A stretch of 64,000 bases of DNA from Solea solea. Lineage: Eukaryota > Chordata > Actinopteri > Pleuronectiformes > Soleidae. The DNA is taken from positions 10,973,001 to 11,037,000 of the forward strand of contig NC_081150.1 of assembly GCF_958295425.1 (NCBI RefSeq), in the 5' to 3' direction. The notes under the pieces are model-generated. The model was not told where the DNA came from. It saw nothing but the letters and a program-made list of their open reading frames with translations, and searched no databases. The translations under genes and the position numbers were made by a program. Of the stretch, positions 36,293 through 47,100 are shown piece after piece (positions within the stretch are counted from its first letter, which is position 1; each line of letters opens with the position of its first letter).

Positions 36293-38984
36293 CAACTGGA
36301 TTTGCCACCTTGTCAAACTATAACCATTTGTTCACCGACAGTGACAATTCATACATTCATGACTCCAGGAAGGAAACACTTACTAAATGCTTAACTAAAA
36401 TAATGACACATTTACACAAGTCCACTGTACGTGGCACAGTAAATACAGAACATATAACAGTGCATTTAAAAATCTAAATTTATATCCGTAATATGTCCCG
36501 GGACACTAACAGAAATGCTCATTGAAGATTTGAAATCGTAAATAATGATGTACACTTTCATTACTCCCACAAGAAAGGAAGTGATCGAAAGGCTGTGGTC
36601 GCAGCACCTGCCTCAGCACATTTATGCCACCACAACATCCAGAAACCAGGCTGACATATGGTGGTCTTCTAGGGGCTCAGCTGTGTTACGACCACTCTTA
36701 AATGACACCCACAGTGAAAAAAATAATTAGTCCAACCTCCCCCCCGGGTTGTTGTTGATGTCGTTTTCTCTTTCACTGTGCTGTGGTTAATATGAGCCAA
36801 CCAGGGAGGCTGCTCTCTCTCTCTCTCCTGCTATGTTGCCATTCCTGTGCAACTTAACACTCAGCTCATTAGGCCAATTCCCCTAGAGAGCTTCAGGAGT
36901 GTTAGTGTGTGCTGATGGACTGATGCTACTCCTTCTAACTTGCTTTGACTCCCTTTACAGTATAAATAAATAAAATATAGAAATACTGTATATGCTTTTT
37001 TAAAAATTATTTTATTGATTCACTTTTTTTTGCCTTTTAGTTGACCTTATATTTTTGATGGTATCATGTTATATGCTCATGCTTATTTTATTTTTTTTTA
37101 TCTATAACACAGTAAATACTGAACTGAAGCTCAGCTTTAAACACTGCAAATCAAATTGCAATTACTGTGTCAGAAAAATTGCAATTACATATATTCTCCT
37201 TTCCATTCATCCCTAGCAAGTGCAAAACAGGACATTTTGCCAAGTTTATGTATTGGTTCATTATAAATTTGGGCCAAACGTGCTATAATTATAACCAACA
37301 ATGAGAAGATATGATAACATATGGTGAAAGAAAGACCAACTTCCCAAAATAATTGGGGCAGTGGCATCATCTGGCATATAACTAAACCTCCTTTGTTCTG
37401 CTCTGGACACTGGATGATTACAGATGCATGGACAGATGGATGGACTGATGACTATCACCCTTCATTACATGTCAGGGAGATAACAATTACAATGCAGAAC
37501 TGCAGAAATAATGAATGAGAGAGGAAAATAAAAATGACATAAGGAACAAAATTAGAGGACTCCATAAGTTGACTAGACTATATTGTCTACCATCAAGTAT
37601 TTGCCATTCTGTAGACATCCGTTGACATGATTTGATGCCAGTGAATGGTAGAAACTAAGCCTGACTCCATTTATCATTATTAAAGCCAAACCTGCTGCCA
37701 ATTAAAGTTTGAAGTCGTCTACCAGCGCAAAATGAGCCAGAGTCATAAACCTGCGGCGACTTTAACAACAGATAAGAGTTTGTGTAATTATGCTTTCAAC
37801 AGCACAGTGCACATGTTCATGTCTGCAACAACAGCCACATCAACAGGAAAGTCACCTATGCAGCCAGAGGCTGTATTTTGGCAGAGGAAGCAATGACATG
37901 GAGTGTCAACAGTTGCTGAAGATGACGCGGTGGCATAGCTGTTAACAGCAAGGTATGGGCAGAACCATTTGCTAAATATTTGCATGTCTTATTGTCTGCG
38001 TGTAAGACAAGAGGACATAAAAGGATGTAAAATTGTAGTGCTTAACTTTTACATTTATGTTACATTCAAATAATAGGGCTCCGGGTGTCACGTGACTCGG
38101 TTTCTATGCATTTCTAGCTCCTTCATGGTGGTGCTGGACACAGAGCAGTCTGCTGATTTGACGATAGATAAAGGTCACTTCTGGGCGACAATGAGAATTG
38201 AAGGGGAAAAAGAATACTTTGTGTATTTGATGTGTTTTTTTTAAGAATAATGTCAGTGCCCTTTGTTTACTGTGCCAAGTACTTTTTCCTTCATTTAATT
38301 TATTCATGGACTACACGCTGGTATAATAAGTAGCTGACACAGCTATTCCCATCCACCTTACACACTCTGCAAAGGAGACGCAAGCCAAAGCATTGCAAAC
38401 AGTAACCTTGGTGAACTGAACTGAACTGTAGGATTAAAATCACTTGTGAAAGCATGCAGTTACAACACGGAGTAATTATCTGCTATGTGCACATGCATAT
38501 TCGGAAAAACAAGACACACAATTCACACGTCAGCAGCTGTCACCGCGCCGATCTGTACTCAGCCAACTCCCTGTCTTGAGCATTAACAGTGTGGACAAAA
38601 TAACAACATGGTACATCATGTAATGCTTCTCCCATGTTTACACTGAAAACAAGCCTGCAGAGCACAAGGCAGCAGCAAACCATTACAAGCACATACAGGC
38701 CCCTCAGTGATTTAGAGCATTTTAATTCTCGGGAATGCAAGCCTTCTCTGATAAGCACCTCACGGAGTATGTACAGTAAGCCCAGCACTGGAGCGATTAC
38801 ACAGCGATAATCTCTGTCTGACTGGCCTGTAACTCTGTGGCTTTCACAAGTGAGTCGCTCCCCTTCACAACAAACCATCACAACTGAATATTAGCTCACT
38901 ACAGGTGAAGAATCACATGTCTGAAAGCGCCACAGGCTCACTGATTCACTGGACAATAAAAGTGTTGCCTTACGGTCATAAACA

Positions 38985-39134
38985 GGGGTGTGGTGGCTTA
39001 GTGGTTAAGACCGGTACCCTGTGTGCAAAAGACATCATGGTCGCAAGTTCAACTCCACCACTGGCAGGTTGTACTCAATTCCCTTGTAAGTCGCTTTGGA
39101 TAAAAGCGTCTGCTAAATGAAATGTAATGTAATA
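38985..39134 (+). mobile_element. tRNA-derived SINE
   Basis: The copy starts with a pol III A box (TGGCTTAGTGG at 38994-39004) and has a B-box-like AGTTCAACTCC about 45 bases on. It ends in the widespread teleost SINE tail TCGCTTTGGATAAAAGCGTC TGCTAAATG and a short (TGTAA)n run. It is about 150 bases and nearly full length, about 1.2 kb from the putative daam1 promoter. Confidence 0.85.
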
Positions 39135-39267
39135 AATTAATTATTATACCGCAAATGGAAGGTCAAACAAATAATTGTTAGTCACCGTATGCCTCGGATT
39201 CCAAAATCAACCATCCATTCTCATACAGTGGCAATATTGCTTTATCAACATTCAAGCATTATGTAAT

Positions 39268-39320
39268 ACAGTGGTTCCCAAATGGGGGTCCAGGGACTTC
39301 TGGGGGTCCATAAGAGGTTT
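39268..39320. mobile_element. Possible hAT/Charlie-type element end
   Basis: CAGTGGTTCCCAAATGGGGG TCCAGGGACTTCTGGGGGTCC resembles the termini of vertebrate hAT elements (CAGTGGTTCTCAA...). The opposite end was not found, so this is a fragment at best. Confidence 0.45.
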
Positions 39321-39967
39321 CAATGTCTAATTTGTTTACGTTTCAACAGAACTCTTCAGATCGCAAGAAAAAAGTAAATGAATTTCTGACACAGGTCATT
39401 TTAAAAGCATTATGGTCAAAACATTACCACAATTAAGTAATTCAAATCAGTTAAAATTGATAATTATCATGATAAACGTTTTACTGTCAAGTGAAAGTTG
39501 AAGAAACCAGTTAATTGTGGTTTTAAAAGTCTTTATGGGCAGATCTGAGGCGAAATATTCAATAGCGGTTATGGATTGTGTGCAGGATACGTAATATTAT
39601 CAATATTTGGAAGCTTGAAAATAATGTCACAATAAAATGATTGCCCAGGTCTATGCAAAGGCTAACAATACTTAAATTACAGCCATATCAAGTGTATATT
39701 AATAATGCATTCTGCAAACACAGATAATATGTTAGGATGTCTTACCAGTAATATTATAATTAATGATCATGTTTTTGGCCATATCTTCCAACACTTTATT
39801 TACACACTTCTGAAGGAATAGCCTACATTGGAATAACGTTGCCCTTTTGAACTGAACTTCTGAAACCCTTATCTGACCACTAGAACGTTTCCCATGGGAA
39901 CAGTAGTTCAGACAGTGGTTCCTCTTTTTCCTCCTTGTTGTTATCAGGTGTGAGGACACGCTTGTGA

Positions 39968-39984
39968 CCACACACACACACACA
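39968..39984. repeat. (CA)n microsatellite near the daam1 promoter
   Basis: About eight CA units, 280 bases inside the inferred intron 1 from its donor. Confidence 0.9.
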
Positions 39985-40261
39985 CGCACAAAACAAACTA
40001 TTTGCAAAACACATGCAAATGTCACCAAACTCCAGTCTGTAGCAGGTTTAGGCCACAAAGGCTGAATCTTTAGGATCAAATATATGGGAAATGAAGAGAA
40101 AAGACTGAAGGTAACGACGGCTGTTGCGTTGACTGACCACACCGGTACGGAGGTCAACACCGACACCTACACCGCTTTTCACCGAGCGGCCCGGTGCCGC
40201 TGGGGCTGTTAACACCGCTATGTTTGACACATTTAGTTTAAAAAGCAAGTCTCTTCCTTAC

Positions 40262-40380
40262 CTCGCCTCGTTGGCCATTTCTCTGCTGAACTGCGTCCAC
40301 AAGTTCAACGGGTAAGAAAAGTAAAGCGGCGGATGAAAACACACGGTCTTTCTCCAGCGAAGCGATGATTCAATAGCTTG
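40262..40380 (-). other. daam1: Candidate non-coding first exon of daam1
   Basis: On the minus strand the CpG-rich segment ends in GAGGCGAG followed by GTAAGGA, a strong donor at 40261-40260. Promoter motifs lie just upstream at 40407-40478. The right boundary is only a guess at the transcription start. An ATG in good context (GAGAAATGG) at 40278 opens MANEA; if spliced to the acceptor at 14893 it would read MANEASAL and stop, a short upstream ORF. The assignment to daam1 is inferred from strand and position only. Confidence 0.5.
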
Positions 40381-40480
40381 GATAGTCCGGGGCTGCTCGT
40401 GATGTCATTGGTTTACGAGAGCAGGCTTTGCGCATGCGCAAATATGTGTTGAGCGCAGTGCTTCATGGGTATTGTAGTGT
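40381..40480 (-). promoter_or_regulatory. Core promoter motif cluster, probable daam1 promoter
   Basis: Reading the minus strand there is ACTACAATACCCA (40478-40466), fitting the ACTAYRNNNCCCR promoter motif; a perfect palindromic NRF1 site TGCGCATGCGCA (40440-40429); and a CCAAT box (40411-40407) beside an ATF/CREB-like ATGACATCA. They lie within 80 bases, upstream of the donor at 40261, in a local CpG-rich segment (about 40120-40440). Such motif sets are typical of TATA-less vertebrate promoters, which can also fire in both directions. Confidence 0.65.
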
Positions 40481-42139
40481 TCATTCAGATACTGTCATTT
40501 TAGAGTTCCAACTATGAGGTTGTTAAAAACACATTTCAAAGACATAATTCTCCAACTGTGTAACAAATATTCAATCAATCGAGTAATTGCTTGGTCCATA
40601 AAATGTCATCACTGATTCTCAAACCTGGGAAAGATGATGTTCTCACATGTGTTTTGTCCACAAACCAAAATTATTCTGTTTTACAGTTGAGGATTAATTT
40701 ACTAATCAATTAATAATAATCGAGTAATGGTATCAGCCCTATAGGATTTTACATTTTTATTTGTCCAATATCCAATACTGTGATTTTGACCAGTATCAGT
40801 TCATCCCTACTATTATATATTACCAGTAATGAAATTCTTTGTGATCAGTGTCTTCTCAACTTTACAGAAAGAAATAGCAGTAAAAATACAAAATAAATGG
40901 AATTAAATGGATGCAAGTCTTAAGCTAGTGTGGGAAGATAATAAATATCAAGACACTTCAAAGTCAGGCCTAAACCTGTATTAGGCCTGACTTTAGCGGT
41001 GTATTCTTTTTACATTTCACTTTTGAAAGAGGACAAGACAGTTGTGACCAAAATCACAACATAAATACAGCAAAATGTGTGACTATTTATAGTTGAAATT
41101 GGTAAATGAGCCATTTACATAATCTACTGAAACAAAAATCTACTGTGAAGAGCAAAGATTAATTGACATGCTCTTCACTGTCTGCAGTCTTTTTCTTATT
41201 ATCTTTTTCACATTAAATGTTTAGATTATTAATTGATTAGTCCATTGACCAAAGGACTTAACATTAGACCCTTAAGTAGGACATCTGTGTAATATTTAAC
41301 ATTATAGTTTGACATCCTGATTTAGGTTGTCTTGCTCCAGGCACGGCAGTGTCTGATATCTTGTATTGTATTATATTACATTTCATATATTTGTAACTTT
41401 TGTGGTCATGTTCTTGACTGAATGACTGACAATAAAACCATTAGTTGCAGCTCTACTCCACTGTCATAAAAACAGAGGGTCTGTGTCAGTGCATTAATTT
41501 CACAGTGACATCGTTAAAGGCAGGATTTCTAAAAAGCTTTTAGTGGAAAGGTCACAAGTTAAAGAGGCAGGTATTATTTTTGTCTTAGGTATAAGATGTA
41601 ACATGGGGATAAAGAAAAACAGTATAGGGTGTCTCCATCTAGTGGCTACAAAAGTGAAAACAAGTTACAGTACTACCAGGATTTTTAAGACTGTAAAAAC
41701 AAAAACAATGGAAATTTAAATCGACTCACATGTACAGTATATGAATATTTAGAGAATGTATTGAAAAATGATATTCCAATAACTTTCAATAGATCTGAAC
41801 CCAATTGGCCGAGTGACAAGAATTTACCTACATTTTTCATTATGTCACTAAAAATAAAAACATATTGATATCAAAGTAATAAATGTTCACCTACAAAAGT
41901 ATTCTATGTGAGCGAAGTACAACTTTTGATCGCCTTTACATGTGATTTAATCAAAATAAAATTATGTGAACATGGAGGAATGTGTATACTGAGTATGTAA
42001 GTCATCGTTAACTTCAGTCACATTATTTCCTCAGTAAATAAAATGATTTGTTCATACATGCTCCTGCTTCATTGTCATGTCATTACAGAACCAACTCACG
42101 TCAGACTGCACAACCTGATACGACACTGAAAGACATTCA
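40481..42139. other. Intergenic spacer between daam1 promoter and ppp1r13b 3' end
   Basis: About 1.7 kb of AT-rich DNA without recognisable genes. It includes one perfect hairpin at 40960-40994. Confidence 0.6.
40960..40994. repeat. Perfect inverted repeat, 14-bp arms, 7-base loop
   Basis: AAAGTCAGGCCTAA at 40960-40973 is followed by a 7-base loop and its exact reverse complement at 40981-40994. It lies in the intergenic spacer. It may be a mobile-element end, a structured RNA or chance. Confidence 0.9.
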
Positions 42140-42157
42140 TCATGCCAGAGCTTCTGT

Positions 42158-42163
42158 TTTATT
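42158..42163 (-). terminator. Candidate distal poly-A signal of ppp1r13b
   Basis: AATAAA on the minus strand in the context GAACAATAAAACAG, followed within 40 bases by GT-rich sequence (TGTCTTTCAGTGTCG). This is the best of three AATAAA candidates after the stop codon. Confidence 0.45.
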
Positions 42164-43835
42164 GTTCACATTTACAGAATTGGATGTGTGAGTACAGTGT
42201 TCATACAGAAAGCCCACTTGTCCAAACAGGCAACAGACATATTATGTACAGGTGTAAGTCTCGGTGAAGCCTGGTCCATGAGCACACTCTGCATACACAC
42301 TCATTCACTCACTCACGGGTTCAGAACAAGCTCATGGACTCTGGATGTTCAACAATGTGACAGATGACATGTGTAACAGTGGTTGGTAGAATGGCGTACA
42401 CCTAAAATTAGGCCAATTTGGGGTTTTGTGTCTAAAGCCAATTTGAAGTCTTCATTATCTATCAAGTGCTTATGACCATGGCTTGCTCTGTTGCCTGAAT
42501 TTCGGACTGCACCTTTGTTTGTTCTACTGCTCGAATGACGGTGATGCTGGTTGAGAATAAGAACGGAAACATGATCACGAGTTCAGTGGTGAAACAGTGT
42601 CAGCAGCACCATGTCGGTCCTGAGATTAAGTGTTTCTACTGGAGTTTGTCAACGCCGCAAAAAACAACTGCAGCGTCATGACCAGAGAGTTACTTGGCGG
42701 CTTGTTAGAAAAAAAAAAAAAGCTGATATTAAGTTTATTAAGCTGATAAAACTAACTTTGTCTGAAATAATCTGGCTTATGGTTCCAGGGGCATCTGAGG
42801 TGCAATATCTGATAATTGTATTAAAAATGAACAAGGCATCTATAACATCTAAAAATCTTATCAGGCCCCAGAAATGAGTAAAAAAAAAATAAAAATTAAA
42901 GAAAAAAGTGCACATAGACAAATAAAATGCTTGGAGTGACCCAAAATCCTCTGTGGAATTGATTCTTGCCTTCTTCTGCATTAGAAAAAAATCATAAAAT
43001 TAAAAGTCAAGTTGTCATCAAACTCAGTTTTACATATTATTTCTCAATTAAATATTAATCTTTTTTTCAAAATTAGAGATTTGAGGAATATGTTCTTTGT
43101 ACACACTCTCTGGGTATGTGTTAACCTTTATTGGTAATCTATACTGTGGCATTTGACCTATAACCAGATTACCAAAAAATATGAACTCCATGTAAAAACT
43201 CTAGAGTTTGATACGTCTTGAAATATATTTCAGAAAAAAAATATTGTCTGAAGCCTTTTTTTTTTTTTTAAATGTATCCATGTTCTTGCTACACATCTTG
43301 AACAGATGCGACTTAATAAACAAACATGACTCGCATCGAAGGTCATGAAAAGTGATGATTGTGAGCTGTGAGTCTGTGTTCATCTTTGCTTTGTCAATAC
43401 TGGGGATTTACAACGTTCCTATTTTACAAAATCCGTTTTCTGCTCCATTAAGAATATGGGAGCGGTTGATCCTAACCGATAGCAAATCAGTTGATTATCT
43501 CGCACGTCAGCAATTCTGCTTAAGTGAATTTAAACTACTTAATCCATATTTATCTTTGGTGGTTGGACTACACTAACAACAAACGTAGAGCACAATATTC
43601 TGTGTTAGTGTTTCTTCATTCAGGGGGGATCAAATTGGTATTAAAATAATTTAAATACCCAATAGTTACATTTTACTTTACACTGACACAAATCAGCAAC
43701 TTCTCACCATTTACAGTGATTTTCCAGTCACCATATAGTGTCATATAGACCAGTGCCGTCATAGGTCTCATTAGGGAGATGAAGATGACTGGAGAATGGG
43801 AATACTGCAAGAAATACTGAGATGAGGGTTAGTGT

Positions 43836-43841
43836 TTTATT
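43836..43841 (-). terminator. Candidate proximal poly-A signal of ppp1r13b
   Basis: AATAAA on the minus strand about 310 bases after the stop codon. Use of this site would give a short 3' UTR. Confidence 0.35.
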
Positions 43842-43903
43842 CTTCAAGTGGATGTCTGATACAGAGCTGACACTGAATCGGGGTAAAAATAACTGTGGGT
43901 TTG

Positions 43904-43923
43904 TTTGTGTGTGTGTGTGTGTG
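43904..43923. repeat. (TG)n microsatellite in ppp1r13b 3' UTR
   Basis: About nine TG units on the plus strand, read as CA in the transcript. Confidence 0.85.
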
Positions 43924-44148
43924 GAGTGCTTGTGGTTCAACGTATGTGCGTCTATGCCTTAGTAGATGTAAATATGTGTGTCAGAGTTCAGTGCCCATGG
44001 CTTCAGAGAGAAGGGTTTTGTCAGAGGCACAGGGCCAGGGGAGGTTATGGCCACAGGGAGAAGATGGGGCAGCCTGCTCCTTTGTTCTCTGCACTTGGTT
44101 TTGTCACTGGTCCAGTTGTTAGCCACAGGTCAGTGGAGTGAGACGACG

Positions 44149-44190
44149 CTATGCCAAGGAGCGCTGGCGAGGCTTGATCCTGGGATAGAG
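44149..44190 (-). CDS. ppp1r13b: ppp1r13b last coding exon
   Basis: A 42-base coding part, [13 protein letters not shown] followed by TAG (44151-44149). Human ends [13 protein letters not shown]. The acceptor is TTCTCTGCAG. Confidence 0.96.
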   Translation of the reverse strand, partial: LYPRIKPRQRSLA

Positions 44191-47100
44191 CTGCAGAGAA
44201 ATCAAAGAGAAACAAGAGAAATGTTTAATATGGCAAACTTGACTTGCTCGTGTTTGTTATTTTTGTATTTAGGTGAGACATGTGAGTGTGATTTAAGCAG
44301 GGCAATAAGCCAGATACATGTCATTTTTCAGATGACAGATGTGAAGAACTGCTTTTCAGTTTGCTGTCAAGCGTCTCTTTAAAAACCTGGTGCATGCAAA
44401 TATGTCAGATCCTTGTCTGAAAAGAAAAACAACAAAATAAATCATTGTGTCCTTTGCATGGCAACCATTTTAACACGTTTAAAAATAAATACTGATCTCA
44501 ATAACGAGGGCCCTGTTCAGTTCATGTACGTGAGGACAGTGTGACAGTGAACCAGCACGCACCCTGAAACTGAGGAAGCTAAATGGAACTCAGCCATCAT
44601 TAATTTGATTATTTACATCTGTTATTTTCCAATTGTTAGGGTTTTTTTCTCTTCAAATGTGACAGAGACAAGATGAATGGTGCGTTTTGTGGTTACCCCC
44701 AGCAGGTTGCGGGGCACGTAGCCCTCTTTGTCCTCAAGTCGTGCCCACCACCACTCAGTTTCACTGTCATCCTGTCGTCGCAGGATGGTGATGGCGTCCC
44801 CCTCGCTGAACGACAGCTCGTCCTGGTTCTGGGCTTCGTAATTCCACAGAGTGTACACTGTCCCCTTATTCATGACACCCAGCTTCTCTTGAACACCTGC
44901 ACAAGAGTAGAGAGAGATGGTTAATAGATACATATCTACAGGGAGTATTCCTTGCTTGTTTTAACTAAATGCAACACTGAAATTTTCTTCAATTGCAGTA
45001 TAGAGGCAGATTTGGTTAATCAAAAACTATTTGTTTGGACTGAGTAACAGGTTGTTTCTCACCATACAGAAACTGGGAGCACTGGATAAAGCCCTCTTCC
45101 ATCTCTTCGCACTTATCTGCTGCCGTCTCCACATCACTGATGGTGCTGGCAAAGATGGCTGCACCCGACTCAACCAACAACTTGCAGAGATGAACACTGT
45201 TACAGGAGGCGGCACAGTGGAGCGGAGTCCTGGAAAACAAACACAACAAAGTTATCATGTGACATTAAACTACTTTTTCAATTATTCTGTGGTTTAAACG
45301 TACCATCCATCACTGTCTGCAGCGTTGACGTTCACACCAAAATCCAGCAGGAACTTGACTATGTGGTGATGTCCAGCACACACTGAATTGTGCAGCGGTG
45401 TGATGCCCTCATCGTTGGGAGTGCTTGGATTTTCCACCTGGAAAGCAAAAAAAAAAAAGAGATAAGTGATTATTCTGGGTGCAAGAAGACAGGATTTAAT
45501 ATACACAGAACCAAATCAACATACCTCATAGATGATCCTCTGGACGAGGTCAAACTCTCCCTCCAAGGAGGCATCTAGCAGGAGGGCGAGCGGGTTGAAC
45601 TTCACTCTGAAGCCGTGACCAGTTCGCTCAGAGTTTGGTTTCTTGAGGTTTGTGCGTTTCTCCTGTGACAATGGAGAGATAAAGCGCTAGGTATAAGGTA
45701 TATTAAATAAATAACTCAGTAAATACAATAAAACAGCGAGTCTGTATGTATGTGAATCTTTACCAGTGGTTGAGAGGCCGCCGTGCCGCTCTCCTCTGGA
45801 GTGCTGACCTCTGGCACAGGGCTGGGGAGTGACGGCTCAGAGGTTCCCACATTGTTGTTATTGTCTTCTGGTCCCTCTTCCTCAGCGGGATCATCCAGAT
45901 CTTCTGGTGGTGGAGGCAGCGGGTCGTTGTCATTATCGTCAGTAGATGGAGGTGGAGCCTCGGAGCCCAGCTCCTCTGTCCCCGGTGGTGGCGGTAGCGA
46001 CATCCCAGAGGGGAGGTTGCCATTGTCTGTATCAGCCACAGAATCACCTCCCGTATATGCGGGAGGATTAGCTGGCTGATAAAATGGAGTTCCACTACCT
46101 GCACCATTGCCTCCTCCTGATCCACTGACTCCATTCCCCTCTATGCCTCCTGCTAGGGTGTTGAATCTCTGGTAGAGCAGTTTCTGAATGTTAGGTCCGC
46201 TGGGGCCCTCTGGTTCTGTGATGGAGCTGCGCTTCTTGAGTGGCCTCGGAGCGTTGGCCAGCTTTTTACGCAGCACCTCGAGATCAGCATCACTTTGGTA
46301 GCGCATTGGGGAGTGTACCATGGGTGTTAGCTTTGTGGGGCTGAGTGGTCGTGGGATGTTCTCCACACTGGGAGGAGGCGCTGAGGGCTCTAGGTGCTGG
46401 AAGCCCTCGTGATCATAAATTTCTCCATCCACGGTGTCATCGCTGCCGGGTTGGCCTTGGAGCAACGGGAAAGCCCCTCCTGCCTGAACGAAAGGCAAGG
46501 GCGAGGGAGGCGTCGAGCTGGAGGGGAGAACAGGCTTCCCATACACTAAAGACAAGGAAAGATACTGGAATTAAAATGGAGGCAATTAAAGCAGGGCTGC
46601 AGCAAAGCGATACTCTTATTATCAATTCACCTATTACTTATTTTATTAAGTAACTGATTTGTTAGATCATCAGTAGTCCAATATGTCACAGAGCAAACAG
46701 CCTTGCACAAGATAAGCCAGAAGAGGGCCAAAGTACATGCCAATTTGTCAAATTAATCACCACAAGCAAACAACTTAATAACTATATTGCAACGGCATTT
46801 GTAAAGGAATATTTCTGTACAAAAAGCAGTTGATTATTGTAACTATGACAACCGTAAGACTTATGCAGCAGGACAATTTCTGGGTAAAACATGGTAACAG
46901 CACGGAAATCTCTGGAGGATCCAGGCGAGGGGGGGCGGTGCTTGGCTTGAGCATGGAGGAAACAGGACACACACCCATTCACCCACTTTAATTCTGAGGT
47001 GTTTTACTCAGATATTTAAAGATAATACTCGGAAACTGGCAGGGGAATCTCTGAAAAATCTCTACGATGACTTCTGCAGTCATTTGCGCTCACACATACA

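Larger units (their letters stand above)
14893..40261 (-). other. Inferred daam1 intron 1 (about 25 kb)
   Basis: No exon with homology to a known protein was found on either strand of this stretch. It holds mobile-element debris (31342-31739, 38985-39134, about 39268), microsatellites, a GATA repeat with a retroposon-like tail, a 200-N gap, and X-box-like motifs near 23272, 24038 and 35138. Its interpretation as intron 1 rests on the donor at 40261 and acceptor at 14893. Exons of unknown non-coding genes cannot be excluded. Confidence 0.55.
42140..44148 (-). other. ppp1r13b: Probable ppp1r13b 3' UTR
   Basis: This stretch follows the stop codon at 44151-44149. Candidate poly-A signals AATAAA on the minus strand lie at 43841-43836, 43132-43127 and 42163-42158. 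The last is followed by a GT-rich stretch and is favoured as the distal end, giving a UTR of about 2 kb. It contains a (TG)n/(CA)n repeat at 43904-43923. Confidence 0.5.

Noticed and set aside
39732..40166. 144-codon minus-strand ORF next to the CpG-rich segment
   Set aside because: It starts at GTG rather than ATG, matches no family I know, and lies inside the inferred intron 1.
40220..40311. Plus-strand ATG reading MFDTFSLKSKSLPYLASLAI and ending at a GTAAGA donor, as a divergent first exon
   Set aside because: No homologue was recognised and no following exon was found on the plus strand. The minus-strand donor and promoter motifs explain the block better. A divergent gene at this CpG-rich promoter is not fully excluded.
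45783..46079. Plus-strand ORF over ppp1r13b exon 12
   Set aside because: Complementary-strand shadow of the proline-rich coding sequence.
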